39,660 nucleotides of DNA from contig URDS01000013.1 in the NCBI GenBank assembly GCA_900546635.1, positions 1 through 39,660 of the forward strand, in the 5' to 3' direction. Of this stretch, positions 32,765-39,660 are shown piece by piece. Position 1 is the first letter of the stretch. Each line of letters opens with the position of its first letter. Below the pieces are notes generated by a model. That model was not told the DNA's origin and ran no database searches. It was given only the letters and a program-made list of their open reading frames with translations. The translations under genes were made by a program, and so were the position numbers. This DNA comes from an uncultured Eubacteriales bacterium (GTDB taxonomy: Bacteria; Bacillota; Clostridia; Oscillospirales; CAG-272).

Positions 32765-33309
32765 ACAAGGACATTCTGAAAATACTCGTAAACGAACAGG
32801 AACTCGACAAACTCACAACTCGTCTTGCGGGCGAGATCGACCGCGATTTCGGCGGAAAATGCGAACATCTGGTGCTGCTCGGCATTCTCAAAGGATCTCT
32901 GCCCTTTATGGCCGATCTGATGAAAAAGCTGAAAACCAACCCGGAAATCGAACTCATGAAAGTCTCTTCCTACGGCAGCGGAACAAAATCCAGCGGTTCG
33001 GTGAAAATCGTGCTCGACTGGCAGCGCAAAAACATTGAGGAATGCGACATTATCGTGATCGAGGACATTATCGACAGCGGCCGGACGCTTTCCTATTTGT
33101 GCGGCTATCTGAAGCAAAAGGGCGCGAAAAGCGTGCACACCTGCACCCTGCTCGACAAGCCCTCGCGCCGGGAGATCGACTTTACGCCCGACTACTGCGG
33201 CGAAATCATCCCGGATGAATTTGTGGTCGGTTATGGACTGGATTACGATGAAAAATACCGCGCGCTCCCCTATATAGGCGTACTCAAACCCGAAATCTAC
33301 GCAAAATGA
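32761..33309 (+). CDS. hpt: Hypoxanthine phosphoribosyltransferase
   Basis: A protein of 182 residues, the normal length. The PRPP-binding motif IIVIEDIIDSGRTLSYL lies at about 99-115, with LLGILKGSLPFMADLM earlier and the family's YGLDYDEKYRALPYIGVL at the C-terminus. It salvages hypoxanthine (and guanine) to nucleotides. It has no strong ribosome site of its own and its start overlaps the tilS stop, so translation is probably coupled. In Bacillus, Hpt and TilS also act together on ftsH expression. Confidence 0.97.
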   Translation: MNKDILKILVNEQELDKLTTRLAGEIDRDFGGKCEHLVLLGILKGSLPFMADLMKKLKTNPEIELMKVSSYGSGTKSSGSVKIVLDWQRKNIEECDIIVIEDIIDSGRTLSYLCGYLKQKGAKSVHTCTLLDKPSRREIDFTPDYCGEIIPDEFVVGYGLDYDEKYRALPYIGVLKPEIYAK

Positions 33310-33376
33310 TTTATCCTACACGGGGCATACTACTCTCAGCACTTCTATTTTCCGTGCGGAAAGGCTTGGTTACTTC

Positions 33377-35413
33377 ATGAAAAACAATTTTAAAGTTATT
33401 CTGGTCTACATTCTGTTTATCGTCGCGGTGACGGTCATTGTCGCCAACATGTTCGGCGCGCCGCAGACAGAAAGCGTAACCTACAGCGATATTCTGGATT
33501 ACTTTGAATCCGGCAGCGTGAAGTCGTTCACGGTAAATCCGGGCAACAAAATGACGCTCGAACTGCACCCCGACAGTACAGACCCGAACGCGAAAGGAAA
33601 AACGATCTCCTATACGCTGCGCGATCTGTCGATCTTTATTCATGACGCGGGCGACCTGATCCGCGAGCAGAGCGAAGCGGGTACGCTCGAAAGCTACGAA
33701 TACGAACCGCCCACGCAGTTCCCCTGGTGGGTCAGCTTCCTCCCCTATGTCGTCATGATTGTCATTTTCATCGTGTTCTGGATCTACATGACACGGCAGA
33801 TGACCGGTCAGAGCGGCAAAATGAACAGCTTCGGCCGCGCGCGCGTCAAGGTCGGAAGCGATGAGAAAAAGCGCGTCACCTTTGCCGATGTCGCAGGCGC
33901 GGACGAGGAAAAAGAGGAACTCGAAGAAGTCGTCGAATTTTTGAAGCACCCCGCCGAATTTGAAAAACTCGGCGCTAAAATTCCGCACGGCGTCCTCTTG
34001 ATGGGCCCTCCCGGCACGGGAAAAACGCTGCTTGCAAAAGCGGTCGCCGGAGAGGCAAACGTACCGTTTTATTCGATTTCGGGCTCCGATTTCGTGGAGA
34101 TGTACGTGGGCGTCGGCGCTTCGCGCGTCCGCGACCTGTTTGAAACCGCAAAGCGTCATCCGGCCAGCATCGTCTTTATTGATGAAATCGACGCGGTCGG
34201 ACGGCAGCGCGGCACCGGACTCGGCGGCGGACATGATGAGCGCGAACAGACCCTCAACCAGCTTTTGGTTGAAATGGACGGCTTTGGCGGCGGCACCGGC
34301 GTCATTGTGATCGCAGCGACCAACCGCGCGGACGTTCTCGACCCCGCGCTGCTTCGTCCCGGCCGCTTTGACCGTCAGATCACGGTCGGCTATCCCGATA
34401 TTCGCGGCCGTGAGGAAATCCTTAAAGTACACGCAAGAAACAAGCCGTTCGAGAGCGAGGTGGATTTGAAGACGATCGCGAAAACCACCGTCGGCTTTAC
34501 CGGCGCGGATCTTGCCAATCTGCTCAACGAGGCCGCGCTGCTGGCCGCACGGCGCAAAAAGCAGCTCATCGGCATGAACGATATTGAGGACGCCATGCTG
34601 AAAATCATCGTCGGACCGCAGAAAAAGGCCAAGAAAATCTCGGATAAGGAGAAAAAACTCACCGCCTATCACGAAGCAGGGCACGCCATTGCAACCAAAA
34701 TCATGTGTCCTGACGAAAGCGTGCATCAGATTTCGATCATTCCGAGCGGGCAGGCCGGCGGCTATACGCTTTCCCTGCCGAACGACGACCGCTCCTACCG
34801 TTCCAAGGGCGATATGGAAGCGCAGATCATTACCCTGCTCGGCGGCCGCTGCGCCGAAGCGCTGATTATGGGCGATATTTCCACCGGCGCTTCCAACGAT
34901 ATAGAGCGCGCTTCCACCATCGCGCGCAGCATGGTCATGCGCTACGGTATGAGCGACAAGCTCGGACCGATTGTATACGGTACCGGCCACGACAGCGTAT
35001 TCCTTGGACGGGATTTCGCAACCTCGCAGAATTATTCGGATAAAACCGCCTACGACATTGACGAAGAAATTCAGAGAATCGTGAAAGACGCTTACGCCAA
35101 AGCGGAGCAAATTCTGAAAGAGCATATGGATAAGCTCCATTTCATTGCAGGCTTCCTGTTTAAAAACGAGGTCATGGAAGAAGATCAGTTTGAAGCTGCG
35201 ATGCAGGATGGCGAGCACACGATGGAAGAAATCGAAGCGCTGAAAAGCGAGCGCGCGCGTCGAAGCGAGCTTGAAAATGCGGAGGCCAAACGCATCCGCG
35301 AAGCGGAAGAAGCCGAGCGTCACCGCAAAGCGAGAGAAGAAGCGGCCGCAAGGCTGAACGAGTCGGAAGCGGCCGATGATAACAACGAAACGCCGCCCCC
35401 GCCGAAAGACTGA
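33377..35413 (+). CDS. ftsH: ATP-dependent membrane zinc protease FtsH
   Basis: A protein of 678 residues. A membrane helix at about 6-26 and another near 115-137 enclose an extracellular domain. The AAA+ module has Walker A GPPGTGKTLLAKA (about 210-222), Walker B IVFIDEID and the second region of homology ATNRADVLDPALLRPGRFDR (about 314-333). The M41 protease has HEAGH (about 432-436) with the third zinc ligand Asp in SNDIERAS (about 508). The tail from about 610 is a Glu/Arg-rich coiled coil. It degrades misfolded membrane and regulatory proteins. The ribosome site is modest (AAAGG about 12 bases upstream). A terminator follows the stop. Confidence 0.97.
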   Translation: MKNNFKVILVYILFIVAVTVIVANMFGAPQTESVTYSDILDYFESGSVKSFTVNPGNKMTLELHPDSTDPNAKGKTISYTLRDLSIFIHDAGDLIREQSEAGTLESYEYEPPTQFPWWVSFLPYVVMIVIFIVFWIYMTRQMTGQSGKMNSFGRARVKVGSDEKKRVTFADVAGADEEKEELEEVVEFLKHPAEFEKLGAKIPHGVLLMGPPGTGKTLLAKAVAGEANVPFYSISGSDFVEMYVGVGASRVRDLFETAKRHPASIVFIDEIDAVGRQRGTGLGGGHDEREQTLNQLLVEMDGFGGGTGVIVIAATNRADVLDPALLRPGRFDRQITVGYPDIRGREEILKVHARNKPFESEVDLKTIAKTTVGFTGADLANLLNEAALLAARRKKQLIGMNDIEDAMLKIIVGPQKKAKKISDKEKKLTAYHEAGHAIATKIMCPDESVHQISIIPSGQAGGYTLSLPNDDRSYRSKGDMEAQIITLLGGRCAEALIMGDISTGASNDIERASTIARSMVMRYGMSDKLGPIVYGTGHDSVFLGRDFATSQNYSDKTAYDIDEEIQRIVKDAYAKAEQILKEHMDKLHFIAGFLFKNEVMEEDQFEAAMQDGEHTMEEIEALKSERARRSELENAEAKRIREAEEAERHRKAREEAAARLNESEAADDNNETPPPPKD

Positions 35414-35467
35414 TCCAACTAAAAAAAGCCCAATGGGCTGTAAAAACGAGTTTTAGATACAAAAGCA

Positions 35468-35515
35468 ACCCGGCAAAGTCACGATACAACGCGGCTTTGC
35501 CGGGTCTTGTTTTTG
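35468..35515 (+). terminator. Rho-independent terminator of ftsH
   Basis: Stem ACCCGGCAAAG / CTTTGCCGGGT (35468-35478 with 35495-35505) is followed by CTTGTTTTT. A smaller hairpin AGCCC-AAT-GGGCT lies closer to the stop. Confidence 0.8.
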
Positions 35516-35522
35516 AAAAGGC

Positions 35523-35604
35523 GTTTACAGGGCGGCGCATGTCCGCCCTGTAAACGTATTGTATTTGCAGGTTTCTTTTTCGCTGCTTTTCCTATCGACA
35601 GGCT
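35523..35604 (+). repeat. Dispersed terminator-linked repeat, copy D (short, divergent form)
   Basis: The 33-nt hairpin (35523-35555) has stem GTTTACAGGGCGG / CCGCCCTGTAAAC, differing from copies B and C by paired changes that keep pairing. The spacer is 41 nt, and the octamer is GACAGGCT (35597-35604). The variable hairpin follows after one base. It lies 3' of the minus-strand twin stalk-domain gene. The GC-rich outer half seen in B and C is missing. Confidence 0.85.
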
Positions 35605-35605
35605 G

Positions 35606-35638
35606 ACGCGGGGAAGCCGGATGGCTTCCCCGCGTTTT
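35606..35638. terminator. Variable hairpin abutting repeat copy D
   Basis: A perfect 13-bp stem ACGCGGGGAAGCC / GGCTTCCCCGCGT with a 4-nt loop, followed by TTTT on the plus strand and no T-run on the minus strand. Confidence 0.75.
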
Positions 35639-35649
35639 GATCTTTGAAA

Positions 35650-35681
35650 TTTTCAAGTCGCGCAACTGCGCGACTTGAAAA
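35650..35681. terminator. Second hairpin after the twin stalk-domain gene
   Basis: TTTTCAAGTCGCGC-AACT-GCGCGACTTGAAAA is a perfect 14-bp inverted repeat 14 bp past the minus-strand gene's stop. With T and A runs at its ends it could terminate in both directions. Confidence 0.75.
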
Positions 35682-35694
35682 GACGAAACGGATT

Positions 35695-36756
35695 TTAGTT
35701 CAACTGCGTCACAACCAGATTGTCAAACGAAACCGTGCCGAAGTTGGTGCGCCCGTCGCGGTCGCCGTGGAGACGAATGCCGAACGTGCCGGCGCTCCAG
35801 GTCGTATCGGTCGCCGTCAGCGTCAAAAGTACCTCTCCGGTTGCAATATCGCTGTATGTACAGGTGATCTCCGTACCCACGACTTTCAGATTGATATGCA
35901 AATCGTCGCCCGGAGCGAAAACATCCCCGGATACGGTCAGATTGTTGCCCCATTTGCCCGCGGTACTGGCATAGCCGATGGCGCCGACCGTTGCGCTGTA
36001 TCCGATAAAGCCGACATAACCGTAATGTCCGTGGGAATTTGCATCGTTTGCCTGCGCAAGGTCGCTTCTGATAATCAGACCGCCCTGCGTCTGAATATTA
36101 TACATATCCACATCGATCATGTAGTCGGTCAGATAAGCGGCGCTCGGACGATTGAAGAGAATGAAAGCAGCCGCATCCGTAGTAGCAGGGTCTACCAGGG
36201 AATCAAAATACAAGCGCCCGTCGCGAACCGACCAGTTTCCGCGGTAGGAAGTAAATTCATCCAGAACCGCCGGATCGGAGAAATCGGTTGAAAAATATTC
36301 CTTGTCACTGCCCTTGGTAATGGTTGCCGTGCTGGTCGCGCCGTCCCATGCAACCGTCGCGCCGAGCGACTCCGCTACAAAACGCACCGGCATATAGGTG
36401 CGCGAATTTTCAATAAACGCGGGGGCGTCCAGCGCTTTTGTCACGCCGCTGACCGTTGCCGTTGCCGAGCCTATGGTAATCTGAATCTCGATTGCTCCGC
36501 TTGTAATGGTCGCCGTACTCGTGGCGCCATCCCATGCAACCGTCGCGCCTAAGCTCTCGGCAACAAAGCGCACCGGCAGCATCGTGCGGTCCTGGCGGAT
36601 AATCGGCGGCGCGTCCAGCGCTTTGGCTTCGCCGTTGACATAGCCGTTTGTGTCTCCGATTGTCATTTTAACTTCAATCGATTCAGCCGCGGCAGCCGAA
36701 ATCCACAGGGTACAAATCGCAATCAGTACAACTGCAAATACGAATAATTTTTTCAT
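35695..36756 (-). CDS. Secreted twin stalk-domain (copper amine oxidase N-like) protein with lectin-like C-domain
   Basis: A protein of 353 residues with a signal peptide ending near AAAAES (about 25). Two stalk domains, about 27-87 and 88-150, are nearly identical in the block LPVRFVAESLGATVAWDGAT (the second has M for L). Although named after copper amine oxidase, this domain is a common non-enzymatic surface module in Clostridia. The remaining about 200 residues (FSTDFSDPAVLDEFTSYRG...SFDNLVVTQLN) look like a beta-sandwich of the 3-keto-disaccharide hydrolase/laminin-G type, which binds or cleaves carbohydrate; no active site is evident. GGAGGG precedes the ATG. It probably binds glycan at the cell surface. 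The function of the C-domain is uncertain. Confidence 0.82.
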   Translation of the reverse strand: MKKLFVFAVVLIAICTLWISAAAAESIEVKMTIGDTNGYVNGEAKALDAPPIIRQDRTMLPVRFVAESLGATVAWDGATSTATITSGAIEIQITIGSATATVSGVTKALDAPAFIENSRTYMPVRFVAESLGATVAWDGATSTATITKGSDKEYFSTDFSDPAVLDEFTSYRGNWSVRDGRLYFDSLVDPATTDAAAFILFNRPSAAYLTDYMIDVDMYNIQTQGGLIIRSDLAQANDANSHGHYGYVGFIGYSATVGAIGYASTAGKWGNNLTVSGDVFAPGDDLHINLKVVGTEITCTYSDIATGEVLLTLTATDTTWSAGTFGIRLHGDRDGRTNFGTVSFDNLVVTQLN

Positions 36757-36872
36757 GATAGATCCCTCCGTAAAATTTCGGTATCACGCTTGTTTAAACC
36801 GACCGTCTGTATTGTTTATTTTCGCTTTTTTGCGCATAGGAAGTTGTTCACTTTCGATTCGCTCCGGCCAAA

Positions 36873-36900
36873 AATATAGTTTTCCCCTTTGTATAGTAAA
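36873..36900 (-). promoter_or_regulatory. Promoter candidate of the twin stalk-domain gene
   Basis: On the minus strand: TTTACT (36900-36895), a 16-nt spacer and TATATT (36878-36873). It lies 117 bp before the ATG. Confidence 0.45.
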
Positions 36901-37348
36901 ATGACCGACTGCATATGCGCGAGAATGCATCCAAAAAACAGCACCGTTATTTTGTCAATTCAGACAAACGCAATTCCCTTTCTATTTGTAAATTTAGCAT
37001 ATTCTTATAGCAAAATACAAGCCAATTCATACCCGGAAACTGGCCAAAAATCATGAATTTGAAAAAATGCCCGAAAAACGCCCCGCAGGGCAGGCAATCT
37101 ACCTGTCCGCCGATCGGTCCTTCGCGCCCAAATCCGTCCGTGCTCCGCCCGCATGTTCGGAAAACGCCCGCCTCCGCTTTGACTGTATTCCGGTTGCGAT
37201 GGACGCCTTTTCAGGCGGCATACGCTGTTCTGCAATTTGTAATTGTAAAATATACACATATTTCATTCATAAATTTTGTTATATATAGAGGACTACAACA
37301 TTTTTTCCAATGTTTAAAAAAATTTTATATCCCACTGCCCTCCAAAAA

Positions 37349-37357
37349 TGGTATAAT
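37349..37357 (+). promoter_or_regulatory. Extended -10 promoter of the dockerin esterase
   Basis: TGGTATAAT at 37349-37357 is an extended -10 box. No good -35 box lies 17 bp upstream. It is 36 bp before the ATG. Confidence 0.55.
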
Positions 37358-37393
37358 GTAAACAGTAAATCTGTCAGAAAGGGAAAGAACCAT

Positions 37394-39571
37394 ATGAACA
37401 AAAAACGTATATCCCGCTTATTTCTTCTTTGCGCGCTGCTTTTGATGCTCGCGCTGCTTGTACCCGCTTTGGCGGCCAACGGACAAACAACGCCTGTCGT
37501 CTATGTACGCGACGGCGGCACCGGCGACGGTTCGTCTGCCGAAACACCGCTCGGATCTTTAAGCGCCGCGTATACCGCGCTCGGAGATGCAGGCGGAACC
37601 ATTGTCATCGTAGAAAAACTCACGCTGACCGACCATTTTGTCGAGCCGGAACACACCGGAACCGTCACGGTCACACAGGCATACGGCGATACTGCCTACC
37701 GCAATGAAACGAATCACGGGCTGAAGGTATCCAATCACCGCTATTTCTTGAACGGTCCGACCGAGTTTGAGCATATCACGTTCCGGGGTACCGGCCTTAC
37801 CGGCAACAATTTTTTGCTGTTTATCGCGCAGTTTAACCCCATCACGATGGGCGAGGGCATACGCTGTGAGGAATTTGGCGACTATTCCGTTATCGCCAGA
37901 GGCGTCAGCATTCTCGGCGGCACACAGAACGGCGCGGAAAAATACGCTTCGCTCACCGACGACCTCGACACGCATATTACCATACACAGCGGCAAATTTC
38001 TCGTCGTTGCGTTTTCACGCCAGGTGAATGCCCAATACAGCGGCATGGCGCATATCAACATTTACGGCGGCACGCTCCATAATCTGTATCTCGGCGCGGC
38101 CAATGCCGGACAGGGCGGAGACGTTGATTTGCGAATCCACGGCGGTGAATTTTTGGGCAGTTGGATCTCTGCGGGCAGCACCGCCTGCTATATAACCGGT
38201 GATTTAACCGTGACCGTAAACGGCGGTGATTTTTCAAACTTAATCAACGCGGACGGAACGGTCACCGACGGCACGTCCAGCATCGACCTCTCCGCGCTTG
38301 CCGATTCTTCGGCGCTGCAAAGCAAACTGACCGGCTTTGACACCATCATCACACAAGCCGGAACCACGTCCAACCTCAAGCCGGAGGCTGTCTTTGAAAG
38401 CGGCACTTTTACCGCGTCAAACGGCGTCACGATTCCCTACCGCTACTATCTGCCGCAAGACTATCAAACCACAGAAAAAACCTATCCTGTATTTTTGTAT
38501 ATGCACGGCAACGGCTCGCGCGGACAGGATAACGTCACGCAGCTGACAACCAACGGGGCTGCGCTCAATACCGCCGTGCTGAATTCCGAATATGAATGCA
38601 TCATGCTCGCCCCGCAGTGTCCGTCCGCCTCGCAGTGGGTCACCGATTACCCAGGCAGCGCGGCGTTTGCCGAGCAGCTTGCGGCGGGCGCACGGCAAAA
38701 CAGCGCGTATCTTGACGCCGCGCTCGAACTGCTGAATCATTTTATCACGACCTATCGCGCCGATGTGTCGCGCATTTATGTGACCGGTTCATCCAACGGC
38801 GGCGGCGCGACCTGGAGCATGACCGCCTGGTATCCGGAAGTGTTCGCGGCGGCGGTTCCGCTCGCCGGTACGGGCAGCACCGGCGGAGAAGCAGCCATCG
38901 CCTCCCGCTACACAACGGTGCCGATCTGGACTTTCCACGGTGACGCCGACACGACGCTCTCGGTTGAGGGAACCAGAAAACTCGCAGCGGCCATCAAAGC
39001 CGCGGGCGGCGAAAACATCACGTATACCGAGATTGCGGGCGGCACGCACAACATCTGGAAAGAAGCTGCCACGACCGACGGCCTTGTCGATTGGATCTTT
39101 GCGCAGACCAACGAAGACTTCAAAAACACACTGCCCGCCGGCAATACGACCGCGCTGACAACGCCTGAAAATCTGACTTGGAACGAAAGGGTCGCCGTAT
39201 GGAGCGACGTTCCGGGCGCTGTGGGCTACAAAATTACCGTTTACTGCGGAGAAACCGTAGAGGTCGAAACCACGGTAACCGACAACGAATACGCTGTAGA
39301 CTTTGTACCGCTGAAAGCCGGAACATACGCATTTACCGTTGAAGCGCTCTCCGAAAAACAGTCGCTCAACAGCCCTGTCTCCGAAAAAAGCGCTTCTTAC
39401 ATCTATAACGGCATACGCTACACGGATGTAAACAACGACGGGAAAATCGATCTTTTGGACGCGCTGTATGTACTGCGGCTCTGTGTGAACGAACCGTCCG
39501 ACCGGGTAAACGCGCAGGACGCGCTGTATATCCTTGAGCATATTTTGGGTATTCGGGATATTACAAAATAA
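37394..39571 (+). CDS. Secreted dockerin-bearing esterase with beta-helix N-domain
   Basis: A protein of 725 residues from the ATG at 37394 (AAAGGG upstream); the frame runs back to 37310 through the promoter, so the longer form is rejected. A signal peptide ends near ALAANG. Residues about 35-320 look like a parallel beta-helix (GTIVIVEKLTLTD, IHGGEFLGSWIS). Residues about 335-575 are an alpha/beta-hydrolase of the feruloyl esterase/PHB depolymerase type: oxyanion segment YMHGNGSRG, nucleophile Ser about 467 in GSSNGG, Asp 517 or 519 in HGDADTTLS, and His 552 in GGTHNIW. An Ig/Fn3-like segment (about 590-665) and a C-terminal type I dockerin (about 678-725) follow. It probably removes ester groups from plant polysaccharide on a cohesin scaffold. 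Confidence 0.88.
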   Translation: MNKKRISRLFLLCALLLMLALLVPALAANGQTTPVVYVRDGGTGDGSSAETPLGSLSAAYTALGDAGGTIVIVEKLTLTDHFVEPEHTGTVTVTQAYGDTAYRNETNHGLKVSNHRYFLNGPTEFEHITFRGTGLTGNNFLLFIAQFNPITMGEGIRCEEFGDYSVIARGVSILGGTQNGAEKYASLTDDLDTHITIHSGKFLVVAFSRQVNAQYSGMAHINIYGGTLHNLYLGAANAGQGGDVDLRIHGGEFLGSWISAGSTACYITGDLTVTVNGGDFSNLINADGTVTDGTSSIDLSALADSSALQSKLTGFDTIITQAGTTSNLKPEAVFESGTFTASNGVTIPYRYYLPQDYQTTEKTYPVFLYMHGNGSRGQDNVTQLTTNGAALNTAVLNSEYECIMLAPQCPSASQWVTDYPGSAAFAEQLAAGARQNSAYLDAALELLNHFITTYRADVSRIYVTGSSNGGGATWSMTAWYPEVFAAAVPLAGTGSTGGEAAIASRYTTVPIWTFHGDADTTLSVEGTRKLAAAIKAAGGENITYTEIAGGTHNIWKEAATTDGLVDWIFAQTNEDFKNTLPAGNTTALTTPENLTWNERVAVWSDVPGAVGYKITVYCGETVEVETTVTDNEYAVDFVPLKAGTYAFTVEALSEKQSLNSPVSEKSASYIYNGIRYTDVNNDGKIDLLDALYVLRLCVNEPSDRVNAQDALYILEHILGIRDITK

Positions 39572-39582
39572 TCACAAAAGCT

Positions 39583-39607
39583 AAGGCTCCGGAAAATCCG
39601 GAGCCTT
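39583..39607. terminator. Variable hairpin after the dockerin esterase
   Basis: A perfect 11-bp stem AAGGCTCCGGA / TCCGGAGCCTT with an AAA loop. In the plus direction the repeat octamer follows almost directly with no T-run; in the minus direction AGCTTTT follows. Confidence 0.7.
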
Positions 39608-39608
39608 C

Positions 39609-39660
39609 AGTCTGTCAAAAAAGTGAAAATCGCAAATCAAATACGTTTACAAGGCGGACA
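39609..39660 (-). repeat. Dispersed terminator-linked repeat, copy E (reverse orientation, cut by window edge)
   Basis: The reverse complement reads like copy B: part of the hairpin (39645-39660), a 28-nt AT-rich spacer, then GACAGACT (octamer at 39609-39616 on the complement). It has opposite orientation to copies A-D because its neighbour gene is on the plus strand, so the octamer side again faces the gene's 3' end. Confidence 0.88.

Larger units (their letters stand above)
36757..37393. other. 637-bp divergent intergenic region
   Basis: It lies between the twin stalk-domain gene and the dockerin esterase. It holds a promoter for each and an AT-rich part (about 36930-37030). A GC-richer block (37060-37240) has overlapping short open frames on both strands but no ribosome site or recognisable product; it could be a decayed gene. 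Nothing else is supported. Confidence 0.5.

Noticed and set aside
37005..37361. Small open frames on both strands in the 36757-37393 gap
   Set aside because: No ribosome sites, low-complexity Arg/Pro-rich products and mutual overlap; at most a decayed gene.
37310..37393. Longer start for the dockerin esterase at 37310
   Set aside because: It includes the extended -10 promoter, and the resulting protein would have its signal peptide buried. The ATG at 37394 starts a normal signal peptide.

Overview
The window looks like a chromosomal segment from a high-GC anaerobic Firmicute of the class Clostridia (an uncultured Oscillospirales/Christensenellales-like gut or digester bacterium). This rests on gene orders typical of Firmicutes (gdpP-rplI-dnaB, tilS-hpt-ftsH, maf-mreBCD-PBP), Gram-positive surface proteins (S-layer homology domains, lipoteichoic-acid-synthase-like sulfatase, copper-amine-oxidase-type stalk domains, a dockerin), AGGAGG ribosome sites and very GC-rich wobble use. 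Species assignment is inference.

Layout. 1-7.4 kb is mostly minus strand: an NAD-dependent epimerase with a divergent AraC regulator, an isoprenylcysteine-methyltransferase-type membrane protein, a PnuC-type vitamin transporter behind a transcription attenuator, three tandem 43-bp hairpin repeats, then proB-proA-thiI with nearly touching genes. 7.7-16 kb is a plus-strand growth and division operon: zapA, a U32 peptidase/RNA hydroxylase, maf, mreB, mreC, mreD, a class B penicillin-binding protein and nth, many joined by ATGA overlaps. 16-19 kb carries asnS (behind a structured leader) and an aspartate-aminotransferase-like gene. 19-21 kb has an AAC(6')-I-type acetyltransferase and a MATE exporter behind a second attenuator-like leader. 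21-27 kb is a surface/accessory block: an SLH plus glycosyl hydrolase 43 protein, a 31-residue membrane peptide, and an LtaS-like sulfatase overlapping a glycerophosphodiesterase with a stalk domain. 27.5-35.4 kb is core: gdpP, rplI, dnaB, tilS, hpt, ftsH. 35.7-39.6 kb is again surface/accessory: a twin stalk-domain protein and a dockerin-bearing esterase.

The most unusual signal is a dispersed intergenic element present five times (window start, about 23.5 kb, 23.9 kb, 35.55 kb, window end). Every copy has a 13-bp-stem hairpin (GTTTAC...GTAAAC), an AT-rich spacer and the octamer GACAGRCT, which sits directly against a hairpin whose sequence differs in each copy. All five lie just beyond the 3' ends of accessory genes, with the octamer side towards the gene. 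One copy shows a compensatory change in the hairpin, and the longest copies do not preserve a reading frame. Both window ends fall inside the hairpin, which suggests a high-copy repeat that broke the assembly. Two unassigned attenuator leaders (PnuC, MATE) and the structured asnS leader are the other candidates for undescribed regulation.

No rRNA, tRNA, CRISPR array, prophage or intact insertion sequence was seen.
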